Of a DNA stretch of 64,000 bases, positions 51,828-61,308 are shown piece after piece (positions within the stretch are counted from its first letter, which is position 1; every line of letters begins with the position of its first letter). The stretch is from NCBI GenBank assembly GCA_026712715.1, contig JAPOPW010000025.1, forward strand, positions 62,001-126,000, written 5' to 3'. A program made the translations under genes and the position numbers. The notes beneath the pieces were generated by a model, which worked only from the letters and a program-made list of their open reading frames with translations, was not told the origin of the DNA and did not search any database. The DNA is from Immundisolibacterales bacterium. Lineage in GTDB: Bacteria; Pseudomonadota; Gammaproteobacteria; HK1.

Positions 51828-53063
51828 TTAGTCCGCGGCGGCCAGCCGGACCATCGCGTCGAGCAGGGTCTGGCCGCCGGCCGCAAGGTCGCCCGGCGTC
51901 GCGTTCTCGATCTCGTTGTGGCTGATGCCGTCCTCGCAGGGCACGAAGATCATCCCGGTCGGGGCGACCCGGGAGACGTAGCAGGCGTCGTGGCCGGCCC
52001 CGCTCACGATGTCCATGTGCTCGAAGCCGCCCGCCTCGGCCGCCTCGCGGACCGCCGCGACGCAACGCGGATCGAAGGGGGTGGCCGGAAAGTGCCAGAT
52101 CTGGCGGAGGTCGAGATCGAGACCGATCTCGCCCGCGATCGATTCGCAGGCCGACCTCAGGTCCGCGTCCATCCGCGTGAGCGTGTCCTCGATCGGATGC
52201 CGGAAGTCGACGGTGAAGAAGACGCGGCCCGGGATCGTGTTGCGCGAATTCGGGGACACCTCCAGCATGCCGACGGTGGAGCAGGCGTTCGGCTGGTGCG
52301 CGAGGCCGATGCGGTTCACCGCGTCCACCATGCGGGCGGCACCCACCAGCGCGTCGCGTCGCCGGCGCATCGGGGTCGGGCCCGCGTGGGCCTCCATTCC
52401 CGTCACCGTGATCTCGTACCAGCGCTGGCCCTGCGCCCCGGTCACCACCCCGACCGTCTTCTCCTCCGCCTCGAGGATGGGCCCCTGCTCGATGTGGGCC
52501 TCGAGGTACGCCCCGACCTCGTGCTCTCCGACCCGCTCCTTCCCGGCATAGCCGATGCGCGCGAGCTCGTCCCCGAACGTCTTTCCCTCCGGGTCGGTCC
52601 GCGAGAGCACGAAGTCGAGGTCGAACGCGCCACCGAACGCCCCCGAGGCCATCATCGCCGGAGCGAACCGCGAGCCCTCCTCGTTGGTCCACGCGACCAC
52701 CTCGATCGGCGCGTCGGTCTCGTAGCCGTAGTCGTTGAGGGTGCGGATGAGCTCGAGCCCCGCGAGCACCCCGTAGGCGCCGTCGAACTTGCCGCCGGTC
52801 GGCTGGGAGTCGAGGTGACTCCCGGTCATGACCGGCGCGCGGTCCGGGCTTCGCCCCGCCCGCCGGGCGAAGATGTTCCCCACCTGGTCCACGCTCACCT
52901 CGCAGCCCGCTTCCTCGCACCAGCGAACGAAGAGATCGCGTCCCTCCCGGTCGAGGTCGGTGAGCGCGAGCCGGCAGACCCCGCCCTTCTCGGTCGCCCC
53001 GATCTCGGCGAGCTCCATCAGGCTCGCCCACAGCCGGTCGCCGTTGATCTTGAGATTGTCCAC
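51828..53063 (-). CDS. M20-family Zn-dependent hydrolase (N-carbamoyl-amino-acid hydrolase/allantoate amidohydrolase type)
   Basis: The protein has 411 residues from ATG 53063. Metal ligands appear in order: TGSHLDSQPTGGKFDGAYGV (His and Asp), WTNEEGSRF (Glu), AHIEQGPILE (His) and SGAGHDACYVS (His). GMEAHAGPTPM is the dimerisation-domain signature. Family members hydrolyse ureido compounds: beta-ureidopropionate, N-carbamoyl-L-amino acids or allantoate. No pyrimidine or purine pathway genes are near, so the substrate stays open. Confidence 0.92.
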   Translation of the reverse strand: MDNLKINGDRLWASLMELAEIGATEKGGVCRLALTDLDREGRDLFVRWCEEAGCEVSVDQVGNIFARRAGRSPDRAPVMTGSHLDSQPTGGKFDGAYGVLAGLELIRTLNDYGYETDAPIEVVAWTNEEGSRFAPAMMASGAFGGAFDLDFVLSRTDPEGKTFGDELARIGYAGKERVGEHEVGAYLEAHIEQGPILEAEEKTVGVVTGAQGQRWYEITVTGMEAHAGPTPMRRRRDALVGAARMVDAVNRIGLAHQPNACSTVGMLEVSPNSRNTIPGRVFFTVDFRHPIEDTLTRMDADLRSACESIAGEIGLDLDLRQIWHFPATPFDPRCVAAVREAAEAGGFEHMDIVSGAGHDACYVSRVAPTGMIFVPCEDGISHNEIENATPGDLAAGGQTLLDAMVRLAAAD

Positions 53064-53612
53064 TCGCCGCTCCTCGCCATGCCGTTCTCGCGCGCAACTC
53101 TAGTCCATCGCGGGCGGCGGAGGGAACGGCGCGGGCGCCTCCGCGGCGGTCGCGCCACGGCTCCGTCACCGAGCGATGCGGGGATAATGTCCGGACAGCC
53201 ACGGCATCGACGGGAAGAAGGGCTTGACGACGGACCCGGTCCCGTTCCGATCGGCCGGCGGCGGCGGCGGGCCCGGCGCGGGCTGCGTCGCCGGCCGGAC
53301 GTCCGCGTGGACCGGGACTCCTCGAGGGGCCCCCAATTTCTTCGGACGAGTCACGTTTGCCAATCGATATGAGGTCGGAATGAGGAACGAATCGTACGAG
53401 GCTGCTACCGCTACGGAGCGGCCGGGACCCGAACGGGGATGGGTGGCTTCGAACCGGTCTCGTCGGTCCGAGGCGCAGTGTCGCTGGAATTCGTGCGAAG
53501 GGCCTGGATTCCCTGGCCGGAAGGAGGTTTCGGCGAGATTCGAGGCTCCGAGGGGGAACGCAGACCCGGACACGGCGTGGGTTCGGCGGCCGGAGCCGGC
53601 TCGGGCCGCGTC
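53064..53612. other. 549-bp interval without a gene, containing a dispersed repeat
   Basis: It separates the divergent amidohydrolase and flavoprotein genes. The main content is repeat copy B (53315-53478). The frame open upstream of the flavoprotein is not a credible extension. Confidence 0.5.
53315..53478. repeat. Dispersed repeat family 1, copy B
   Basis: About 164 bases share five ordered blocks with copy A (29431-29581), including CGGACGAGTCACGTTT, GTACGAGGCTGCT and GGTGGCTTCGAAC, and the last 19-base block with copy C (46.7 kb). Orientation is the same as copy A. Confidence 0.75.
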
Positions 53613-54989
53613 ATGAAGCCGGCGATCGAGACCGACGTGGCCGTCGTCGGCGGCGGTGGCGCGGGCCTCATGGCCGCGGCCACCGCGGCCACGGTCGGGG
53701 ACGGCCTCGACGTCCTGCTGCTGGAACGCGATGCGGGCGAGCCCTGCAACTCCCTCATCTCCTCGAGCTTCATCCCCGCGGCGGGGTCGCGTCTTCAGCG
53801 CGCGGCCGGAATCGAGGACTCCGCCGAAGAGATGGCCGCGGACATCCTCCGGAAGAACGGCCGCCGGAGCGATCCGGAGGTGACCCTCGAGCTCTGCCGC
53901 CGGTCGGCCGAGACCATCCACTGGTTCATCGACGGTCTCGGCGTCGACCTCGAGTTTGCGCCCGAAGTCGCGTGGATCGGGCATTCCCATCCGCGCATGC
54001 ACAGCCACCCGACACGAAGCGGCATGCCCGTCATCGAGCGGATGCGCGAGCGCTTGGTGTCCCTTGGCAATGCCACCGTGCTCGACGAAACCACCGGAAC
54101 CGGGCTCATCCGGGACGCGGGCGGCGCCGTCACCGGCGTCACCGCCCGCCGGCACGGAGCGGAGCTTCGCATCGCGGCCCGGCGGGTCGTGCTCGCGACC
54201 GGCGGGTTCAATGCGAATCGCGAGATGCTGGCGCGGTACATCCCCGAAATGGCGGACGCGCCCAATATCGGCGCGCGTTCCAGTCGGGGCGACGGCATCG
54301 GGTGGGGAATGGCGATCGGCGCGGCCGTGGACCACATGAGCGGCTATCAGGGCCGGGACTGCATCTTCGACGACGGCACGCGCCTCACGCCGGGGGTGAT
54401 CAACGAGGGCGGCATCGCGGTCAACGCGACGGGCCGGCGCTTCGTCGGCGAGGACCGGGACTACTCGGAACTCGCCGCCGTCTATCGGGCGCAGCCGGGA
54501 GGCTTCGCGGTCTTCGTCTGGGACGCGCGTATCCAGCGCATGACGGAGAACATGCACGTCATGCGCGAAGCCATGCGCAAGGGCGGAATCGCGAAGTGCG
54601 ATCGCGTCGTCGGCATCGCCGAGCGATTCGGGTTGCCGGCGGGCACCCTCGCGGAGACGATTGACGGCTACAACACGGGCGTGCGGTCCGGGAGCGACGC
54701 GTACGCGCGCAAGAACCTCACCGAGCCCCTCGCGCCACCGTTCCTCGCCGCCAGGGTCACCGGCGCGATGGCGCATACCCAGGGCGGCCTGAGGGTGGAT
54801 ACCGCCTGCCGGGTGCTCCGGCCGGACGGACGTCCCGTGCCGAACCTCCACGCCGGCGGCAACACCATGGCGGGACTGTCCGGCGACTCCGCGGGCGGCT
54901 ACACCTCGGGCAACGGTCTTCTCGTCGCCTATGCGAGCGGCATGATCATCGGCCGGCACGCCGTCGCTTCCATCAAGGGCGAACGCTAG
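53613..54989 (+). CDS. FAD-dependent oxidoreductase (fumarate reductase/succinate dehydrogenase flavoprotein-like)
   Basis: The protein has 458 residues from ATG 53613. FAD-binding VAVVGGGGAGLMAAATAA begins at residue 9. RRVVLATGGFNANREM, SSRGDGIGWGMAIGAAVDHM, NATGRRFVGED and the C-terminal NLHAGGNTMAGLSGDSAGGYTSGNG are typical of the soluble flavocytochrome-like or 3-ketosteroid-dehydrogenase-like branch. A single polypeptide without iron-sulfur partner argues against a respiratory complex. Substrate is unknown. Confidence 0.9.
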   Translation: MKPAIETDVAVVGGGGAGLMAAATAATVGDGLDVLLLERDAGEPCNSLISSSFIPAAGSRLQRAAGIEDSAEEMAADILRKNGRRSDPEVTLELCRRSAETIHWFIDGLGVDLEFAPEVAWIGHSHPRMHSHPTRSGMPVIERMRERLVSLGNATVLDETTGTGLIRDAGGAVTGVTARRHGAELRIAARRVVLATGGFNANREMLARYIPEMADAPNIGARSSRGDGIGWGMAIGAAVDHMSGYQGRDCIFDDGTRLTPGVINEGGIAVNATGRRFVGEDRDYSELAAVYRAQPGGFAVFVWDARIQRMTENMHVMREAMRKGGIAKCDRVVGIAERFGLPAGTLAETIDGYNTGVRSGSDAYARKNLTEPLAPPFLAARVTGAMAHTQGGLRVDTACRVLRPDGRPVPNLHAGGNTMAGLSGDSAGGYTSGNGLLVAYASGMIIGRHAVASIKGER

Positions 54990-54990
54990 C

Positions 54991-55055
54991 CTCAATCTTT
55001 CATGAATCTTCCGTTACGGACACCAATTTACCCGCGGTAACGGGCCATACCCCCC
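54991..55055. repeat. Dispersed repeat family 2, copy 2
   Basis: It starts directly after the flavoprotein stop and aligns with 24027-24090 over about 60 bases (see that entry). The rest of 54990-55215 has no gene. The two copies have in common that each follows a TAG stop within a few bases. Confidence 0.5.
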
Positions 55056-55152
55056 TCGATTCGCCTCGACGGCGAAACGAGCAACGAACTGCTGGCTACG
55101 CCGTCACCGTCTTTAGGTCCGTGCGTCCCACCACCACGGAACCCGAGGATTG

Positions 55153-55170
55153 TTGTCGCCTTCGCGACAA
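55153..55170 (-). terminator. Hairpin after the AAA-DUF4435 gene
   Basis: TTGTCGC (55153-55159) and GCGACAA (55164-55170) enclose a 4-base loop, about 46 bp past the stop. It could end transcription of the defence-like gene, though the T-run is poor. Confidence 0.45.
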
Positions 55171-55215
55171 GAATCGGTGAAAACTCCGGGTCAAATCGAT
55201 CGGCCGTCGACTCAT

Positions 55216-56838
55216 CTATCCCGTCCCGATGACCGCACCAATGGAGTCGCGCATCCACCTTGTCGAGGCAAGAGCGCCGACCTGCAGATTGAAGCCGGCC
55301 AAGTAGTCTCCGGGTCGATTCGTTTTCATATCGAGGAACGGATAGTACTTCTCGAAATCAGTCGAGTCTGTCGCTCGCGTGATTTCCTCGATTGCCTTCC
55401 TCTTCAGTTCCCTCGAGAACTCTTTGATGATTTCGTAGCTGTTGCGGTTCTTCTCCAAATTGACCAGCATCCGGTCGCGAACCGCTTTCATGTTGCGCTG
55501 CACCGCCTCGCGGTAGTCCATTTCGTCGAACCCCTTGGGTGAAAGCTCCGCAAGATTCTTCGGATGGTAGAGATAACTCTCGATGGAATAGTATCCAAGA
55601 ACAAGAAGATTGGCGCGCCTTCGACGAATTTCCCGGATTTCCTCCGTGCCGAGAAAGTCACGGTCTATCAACCCGAAAAAGTCAGGAAGTGCTCTTGCCT
55701 GAATGGTGATTGCATTCTTGTCCCGGGCAACCACGAACAAGAAGCCAGGAAAATCAATCGAGTTGTAGAGCGGGGCGTTCTTTCCTTCGCACAAGACCAG
55801 TTTGCTGTTCGGAAATACCTTGAGCGCCGAATCGCGAGGTACTGCGATGTCGAAATTGTGCTCGGATTTCGGTGATGGTCGCAAAGTCAAAGGTCGATCG
55901 AAATCGAACTCGTCGAAGTCGATAATTGCCGAGTCGTCGCTTGCGTTCGCATATTCGATGAAACCGAGCGAATGACTCGCCGTCCAGAGTTGGCTGTTCT
56001 CCGGAATCCAATTTTCAACAATCTCTTCAAGGAGCGCGTACTGGAGCCGGGTGTGCAGATGAACGTCGAGTTCGTCGATAAAGTAGATTGCATTGGGAAA
56101 GTGTTCGCGGCGGACGAACAGGTTGAGAAGAATATTGAATACTTCCTTCTCGCCACTGCTGAGGAGGTCGTAGTGAATTTCTGAATTACCCTTTTGGAAT
56201 CGTACGTCCGGAGCCTTTTGCTCCAATGCGGGGATCATGCGAATAAGACGCAGGGTGGTCGAAGAAACACCGTTGAAAATTCTTGCCAAGCTATCGTTGA
56301 TGGGGTCGACAAATCGTGCGCGCATGGTCTCGGAATTAAAATCCTCGCCCCAAACTTCGCGGAGGATCTTCTCTGTCACCTGGGAGATGTCCGTGTCGAA
56401 ACGAATATCGTGTTCAATGAATCTCTGAGGACGGTCTGAATCGGAAGCCAAATTGGCAGAAGCGCGGCGTTGAGGACGAAGTTCGGGCACTGTTCGGAAG
56501 GAACTTCTCCCGTAAAACGCTGATTTGCTGTTCCAACTCTGAGGAGTCGTGACTGTATGCGCTCCTTTCGAACGCGTCAGGTTGACGCCGCCGCCCAAGT
56601 TGATCGAAACTGACGACTCGGAACCGCTGATTTTTTCCCAATAATTAACGTAGTAGTCCCTGATGCCCTGTTTATGGGGGGCCGAGATGTACTCGAATGC
56701 ATCGAAGACGGATGACTTCCCGCTTCCGTTGGCGCCAATCAGGAGCACGAGCTTTGGCGGGGCCTGACACGATGAAAGGTCGATCTCCAGGTCGGTGAAG
56801 CGTTTGAAATTCTTTACGCGCAACTGTTCGATGTTCAT
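55216..56838 (-). CDS. AAA (OLD/AriA-type) ATPase fused to a DUF4435/TOPRIM-like domain, probable defence gene
   Basis: The protein has 540 residues. The N-terminal ABC-type ATPase has KNFKRFTDLEIDLSS, Walker A GANGSGKSS (35-43), signature LLSSGEKE (225-232), Walker B IYFIDELD (251-257) and switch His in TASHS (286-290). From about residue 345 a second domain shows LVLCEGKNAPLY (E352), FFGLIDRDF (D392, D394) and YYSIESYLY (E420), the acidic pattern of DUF4435 TOPRIM-like nucleases. The same two domains form AriA and AriB of the PARIS anti-phage system, sometimes fused. DNA is clearly AT-richer than its neighbours, a sign of transfer. No partner gene is adjacent. Confidence 0.82.
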   Translation of the reverse strand: MNIEQLRVKNFKRFTDLEIDLSSCQAPPKLVLLIGANGSGKSSVFDAFEYISAPHKQGIRDYYVNYWEKISGSESSVSINLGGGVNLTRSKGAHTVTTPQSWNSKSAFYGRSSFRTVPELRPQRRASANLASDSDRPQRFIEHDIRFDTDISQVTEKILREVWGEDFNSETMRARFVDPINDSLARIFNGVSSTTLRLIRMIPALEQKAPDVRFQKGNSEIHYDLLSSGEKEVFNILLNLFVRREHFPNAIYFIDELDVHLHTRLQYALLEEIVENWIPENSQLWTASHSLGFIEYANASDDSAIIDFDEFDFDRPLTLRPSPKSEHNFDIAVPRDSALKVFPNSKLVLCEGKNAPLYNSIDFPGFLFVVARDKNAITIQARALPDFFGLIDRDFLGTEEIREIRRRRANLLVLGYYSIESYLYHPKNLAELSPKGFDEMDYREAVQRNMKAVRDRMLVNLEKNRNSYEIIKEFSRELKRKAIEEITRATDSTDFEKYYPFLDMKTNRPGDYLAGFNLQVGALASTRWMRDSIGAVIGTG

Positions 56839-57321
56839 CGGAGTTCCGTCGATTCTGAACTGGTTTTCTTGTGCCGCGCGCGTTTGAGCGAAATCTGCGG
56901 GGTCAACTCACGACGCGAACGGCACCTGGGACCTGTGGCGGATCGGTTCGACCGCCGAAATCATACCTCAAGAGCATGGGGCCGCGCCGACGGATGACAT
57001 TGGACAGCCGTGGCGAGGATCCGGCTCGTTCCGTCGCGGATTCTCGGGAGTCATGTCGCGAGAGAGGGGAGCGCAGCGACGACGAGTGGGCGTTGCGCTG
57101 GTTGGCGGCAGGGCGGGGTCAGGCCGTGGCGCCCCCGGAGCGCCATTCTTCGGGTCTGTGCCACCGGGGTGACTCACGAATTCGTGTCGGGCCACGTTTC
57201 CTTGCGGTCGGCGGGGAGCGGGCGATTCCATCCGACCAGCCGCGCGGTCCTTGCGACGGTTGCCACGGGGACCGCAATTTCGCTCAAATGGCCATCTGCA
57301 ACCTTGCGTGGAGAAGAAGCC
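56839..57321. other. 483-bp interval without a gene
   Basis: It lies between the divergent AAA-DUF4435 gene and an acyl-CoA ligase and should carry both promoters. GC content rises sharply from left to right. The only distinct element is a perfect 12-bp palindrome, CACGAATTCGTG, at 57175-57186. Open frames through it carry no recognisable domain. Confidence 0.45.
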
Positions 57322-58863
57322 ATGAACACGGGCGCGTTCCTCGCCAAGACCGCCGTGCTCCACCCCGGCCGCCCGGCCCTCGTGCTCGGAGTCGAGACCG
57401 TCGCCTCGTACGCGCAGTTCGCGGACCTCAGCGCCCGGCTCGCCCGCGGCCTCGTCGAGCGCTTCGGTCTCCGGCCGGGCGACCGGTGCGGCATCGCGAT
57501 GACCAACGCGCCCGAGTTCCTGGTCGCCCTCTTCGGCTGCTGGTACGCGAACGTGTGCGCCGTGCCGATGAACGCGAAGCTCCACCGCCGCGAGTTCGCG
57601 TACATCCTTGAGAACTCGGGCGCCCGAGCCTGCTTCGTGAACGGCGCGCTCGGCGAGACCCTGGCCGGGCTCGACCGGGAGGTCGACGCGCTCGAGCACC
57701 TGGTGCGCACGGACGACGCGCAAGGGTGGGACGCGCTCCTTGCGGGCGACCCGCTGCCCCTTCGCGACTGCGATCCCGACGATCCGGCGTGGCTGTTCTA
57801 CACGAGCGGCACCACCGGCCGGCCGAAGGGCGCCACCCTCACCCACCGCAACCTCGTCTCGCAGACCATGAACTACTTCTGCGACGTCGACACGGTGAGC
57901 GAGCGCGACTGCATCATCCATTCCGCCCCGATGTCGCACGCCTCCGGCTGCTACGCCCTCCCCCACGTCGCGCGGGGGGCGGCGCAGGTCGTGCCGGAGA
58001 GCGGCGGGTTCCACCCGGAGGAGATCATCGACCTCATCGACCACCACCCCGGGGCGAGCTTCTTCTTCGCCCCGACGATGATCGTCCGCCTGCTCGAGTC
58101 TCCCCGCATCGCGAAGGTCAACCTCGACCACCTCAAGACCATCGTCTACGGCGGCGGGCCGATGTACGTCGAGGACACCCGGCGGGCGCTCGCCGCGCTC
58201 GGGCCGAAGCTCGTCCAGATCTACGGCCAGGGGGAGGCCCCGATGACCATCACCGGGCTCGCGCGCGAGCTCCACCTCGACACGGAGCACCCCCGCTACC
58301 TCGAGCGCCTGGGATCGGTGGGCACCGCCCGGACCGACGTCGAGGTTCGGATCGTCGGTCCCGACGACGAGCCGCTTCCCCCGGGCCAGACGGGCGAGGT
58401 TGCCTTGCGCGGCGACGTGGTGATGAAGGGCTACTGGAACAACCCGGAGGCGACGCGCGACGCCCTTCGCGGCGGGTGGCTCCACACCGGAGACCTCGGC
58501 GCGATGGACGAGGACGGCTTCGTCACCCTCAAGGACCGTTCCAAGGACATGATCATCTCGGGAGGCACCAACATCTATCCGCGCGAGATCGAGGAGGTGC
58601 TGCTGCGCCACCCCGGGGTGCTGGAGGCATCCGTGGTCGGCCGGCCGGACCCCGAATGGGGCGAGGAGGTGGTCGCCTTCGTGGTGGCGACGACCCCGGG
58701 GGCGCGGGTACCTGAAGCGGAGCTCGACACTCTCTGCCTCGAGCACATCGCGCGCTTCAAGCGGCCCCGCGACTACCGCTTCATCGACACCCTGCCCAAG
58801 AACAACTACGGCAAGGTGCTCAAGACGGAGCTTCGTTCCCGGCTCGCCGCCGAGGCGCGGTGA
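57322..58863 (+). CDS. Class I adenylate-forming acyl-CoA ligase
   Basis: The protein has 513 residues from ATG 57322 after GAGAAGAA. The ATP loop LFYTSGTTGRPKGATLTH, adenine-side IYGQGEAPMTITG, WLHTGDLGAMDEDGFVTLKDR and the terminal lysine motif NNYGKVLKTELR are intact. The usual YGxTE motif reads YGQGE. It activates a carboxylic acid as acyl-AMP and transfers it to CoA; chain type is not evident. The phosphopantetheinyl transferase gene is convergent downstream. Confidence 0.93.
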   Translation: MNTGAFLAKTAVLHPGRPALVLGVETVASYAQFADLSARLARGLVERFGLRPGDRCGIAMTNAPEFLVALFGCWYANVCAVPMNAKLHRREFAYILENSGARACFVNGALGETLAGLDREVDALEHLVRTDDAQGWDALLAGDPLPLRDCDPDDPAWLFYTSGTTGRPKGATLTHRNLVSQTMNYFCDVDTVSERDCIIHSAPMSHASGCYALPHVARGAAQVVPESGGFHPEEIIDLIDHHPGASFFFAPTMIVRLLESPRIAKVNLDHLKTIVYGGGPMYVEDTRRALAALGPKLVQIYGQGEAPMTITGLARELHLDTEHPRYLERLGSVGTARTDVEVRIVGPDDEPLPPGQTGEVALRGDVVMKGYWNNPEATRDALRGGWLHTGDLGAMDEDGFVTLKDRSKDMIISGGTNIYPREIEEVLLRHPGVLEASVVGRPDPEWGEEVVAFVVATTPGARVPEAELDTLCLEHIARFKRPRDYRFIDTLPKNNYGKVLKTELRSRLAAEAR

Positions 58864-58994
58864 GTTTCGAACGTCGCCCGCCCGGGTCGTCCCGGGCGCC
58901 GGGAACCCCCGGGTAGCGCAGGGCGCTCGCAGCGCCGGAGACCGTTCGCGGAGGAGGCATCCCGACCGCCCGCGGACCGCCGGGACACGGGCGC

Positions 58995-59747
58995 TCAGTC
59001 CTCGATCGGCGCCACCTCCCCCGGATGCGCCCCGGGCTCGGACGGCCGTTCGTGCGCGAGGGCGGCGGCGAAGTGCTCGTTGCCGAGGTTCTCGATCCCC
59101 CACGCGACTGCGGGCAGGTGCGGGAACCGGAACTCGCCGGTCGTCCCCCCCCGCCGCATCGCGGGCGGCACCTCGAACCCCGCGACATCGAGCTGGAGGC
59201 CCGTTCCGAGCGCCTTGAGCAGCGCTTCCTTGATCGTCCAGAGAGTGAAGAACCTTGCAATCCGATCGCCTCCGCCCGACGACGCGAGCTCGGCTCGCTC
59301 GTCCCGCGTCAGCACGGCCGCAATCAGCGCGTCGAGGTCCCGCCACGCGACCCGCTCCTCGACGTCCACCCCGATCCGCCCGCCCCGGGCGAACGCGAGG
59401 AGTCCGTGCCGGCCGCTGTGGCTCACGCTGAAGCTTGCCGGGGCCGGGCCGCCGCGCAGGAGGGCGAGCGGCTTTCCGCGCTCGGTGTCGCGGAACGAGA
59501 GCTGCCCGTTCGCGCAGTCGAGCCGGGCGCAAAGAGCGGCGCGCAGCGCCGCCCGGCAACGCACGAACTCACGGCGGCGGCGCGGATGGGTGAAGCGCGC
59601 CAGGCGTGACCGTTCGGCATCGTCGAGCCAGCCGAGGGCCTCGGATTCGCGGCCCGGATGAGGGGTCAGATCCACGTGGAGGACGACCGCGTCGCGGGTC
59701 CTCGCGAACGGGCCCCACCAGCGGCCGGCAACGGAGTCGGCCGGCAT
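58995..59747 (-). CDS. 4'-phosphopantetheinyl transferase superfamily protein (Sfp type)
   Basis: The protein has 250 residues from ATG 59747. SFSVSHSGRHGLLAFARGGRIGVDVEE contains the Mg-binding D and E, and FFTLWTIKEALLKALGTGL is the second signature (W-x-x-KEA). It moves the phosphopantetheine arm of CoA onto carrier proteins. Sfp-type size and an RFTHPRRRREFVRCRAALR N-terminal block suggest a broad-specificity enzyme, although no polyketide or peptide synthetase is in this window. Confidence 0.93.
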   Translation of the reverse strand: MPADSVAGRWWGPFARTRDAVVLHVDLTPHPGRESEALGWLDDAERSRLARFTHPRRRREFVRCRAALRAALCARLDCANGQLSFRDTERGKPLALLRGGPAPASFSVSHSGRHGLLAFARGGRIGVDVEERVAWRDLDALIAAVLTRDERAELASSGGGDRIARFFTLWTIKEALLKALGTGLQLDVAGFEVPPAMRRGGTTGEFRFPHLPAVAWGIENLGNEHFAAALAHERPSEPGAHPGEVAPIED

Positions 59748-59790
59748 GGCGGGTCGGCAATTCCTCGGGGTGATGCCGCCCCTCGCGGGA

Positions 59791-61041
59791 TCAGCTCCGG
59801 TAGCCGGCGTTGATGTCGATGTAGGCGTGGGTGAGGTCGCAGGTCCAGATGGTGTCCCGCCCGGTGCCGACGCCGACGTCGGCGCGCAGGCGGACCTCCT
59901 GGCCCATGAGGTGCCCGGTTGCCCGCTCCTCGGAGTAGCCCTCCCGGATCCGGCCGCCCTCGGCGCACTGCTCGTCGCCGATCCACAGCCGCAGCCGATC
60001 GCGCTCCGCCGCCTCGCCGGCCTTGCCGACGGCCATGACGAGCCGGCCCCAGTTCGCGTCCGACGCGGCGAGCATGGTCTTCACGAGCGGCGAATTGCCG
60101 ATGCTGAGCGCGATCCGGCGCGCCGCCGCGTCGCTCTCGGCCCCTTCGACGGTGACCTCGACGAACTTGCTCGCCCCCTCCCCGTCACGAACGATCTGGT
60201 GGGCGAGGTCGAGCATCGTCTCGTCGAGCAGGGCCCGCAGCTCGTCCAGGCGCGGATCAGCCGCCTCCGTGACCGGCGTGGCGGGCTTGACCGCCCCGGT
60301 GGCGAAGAGCAGCACGGTATCGCTCGTCGAGGTGTCCGAATCGACGGTGATCCGGTTGAAGCTGCGGTCGACCGCCCCGGTGAGCAGGGCCTGCAGCACC
60401 GGGGCGGGAAGGTCCGCGTCGGTGAACGCGAACCCGAGCATCGTCGCCATGTCCGGCGCGATCATCCCGCTCCCCTTGGCGATCGCGGCGACCCGCACCG
60501 TCTCGCCGTCGAGGCGCGCCTCGCCCCCCGCTCCCCTCCGCGAGGCGTCCGTCGTGCGGATGGCGTCGGCCGCGGCCCGCCAGCGCTCCGGGGCGGGCGG
60601 GGCGAGGGCTTGCGCCGCCTGCTCCACCGCCGCGCGCATCGCCTGCGCGCCGAGCGGCTCGCCGATGACGCCGGTCGAGGCGAGGGAGACGTCCTCGGGA
60701 TGCGTATCGAGGGCGTCCGCGACCGCCCGCGCCGAGGCGCGCGCCGCGTCCTCGCCCGCCGCGCCGGTGAACGCGTTGGCGTTGCCGGCGTTGCACAGCA
60801 CCGCGCGCGCCGTGCCGCGCGCAACGTGCCGGCGGCACCAGTCGACCGGCGCGGAGGCGCAGCGTGACCGGGTGAACACCCCCGCGACCCGGGACCCCGG
60901 CGCGAGGGCGGCGAGCATGACGTCGGGGCGCCCCCGGTAGCGAAGCTCCGCCGCGTGGGCGGCAAGCAGCACCCCGGCGACCGGCGGAAGCTCGGGGAAG
61001 GCGGCGGGGGCGAGGGGAGATACGGAAGGTGACTCGCTCAC
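59791..61041 (-). CDS. argJ: Bifunctional glutamate N-acetyltransferase / amino-acid acetyltransferase ArgJ
   Basis: The protein has 416 residues from ATG 61041. The self-cleavage site is APDMATMLGF with nucleophile T200, which splits the precursor into alpha and beta chains. VLCNAGNANAFTG, DVSLASTGVIGEPL, AIAKGSGMIAPD and NRITVDSDTSTSD are invariant ArgJ blocks. It recycles the acetyl group from N-acetylornithine to glutamate in arginine synthesis. No other arg gene is close. Confidence 0.97.
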   Translation of the reverse strand: MSESPSVSPLAPAAFPELPPVAGVLLAAHAAELRYRGRPDVMLAALAPGSRVAGVFTRSRCASAPVDWCRRHVARGTARAVLCNAGNANAFTGAAGEDAARASARAVADALDTHPEDVSLASTGVIGEPLGAQAMRAAVEQAAQALAPPAPERWRAAADAIRTTDASRRGAGGEARLDGETVRVAAIAKGSGMIAPDMATMLGFAFTDADLPAPVLQALLTGAVDRSFNRITVDSDTSTSDTVLLFATGAVKPATPVTEAADPRLDELRALLDETMLDLAHQIVRDGEGASKFVEVTVEGAESDAAARRIALSIGNSPLVKTMLAASDANWGRLVMAVGKAGEAAERDRLRLWIGDEQCAEGGRIREGYSEERATGHLMGQEVRLRADVGVGTGRDTIWTCDLTHAYIDINAGYRS

Positions 61042-61308
61042 GAATGACTCCAGGTGGGATCGAGCGCCGGCGGAACGCCGGAGGCACGATCATGTCAGAA
61101 TTTCGCCCGGCCTCCCACCGGGTCGCGGTCGGCCGGCATACGTCCTCTTCCGGGTCGCCGCAGACCTTCTTCGCGCCGATCCGGCGCGAGACACCGGAGA
61201 AATGCGCTCCAACGGAGGGAATCCGGTCAAGGGCCAGGACTTGTCGCGGGTGGACCAACAGACCAGAATGCACCAGATCTCGAGATTACATGCCACTGAT
61301 GCCGAGAC

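Noticed and set aside
53439-53612. N-terminal extension of the flavoprotein to 516 residues
   Set aside because: The added part is translated from dispersed repeat copy B, and the FAD-binding strand begins right after Met 53613.
57175-57186. Palindrome CACGAATTCGTG as an operator
   Set aside because: A 12-bp palindrome can occur by chance, and it is about 135 bp from the nearest start with no second copy.
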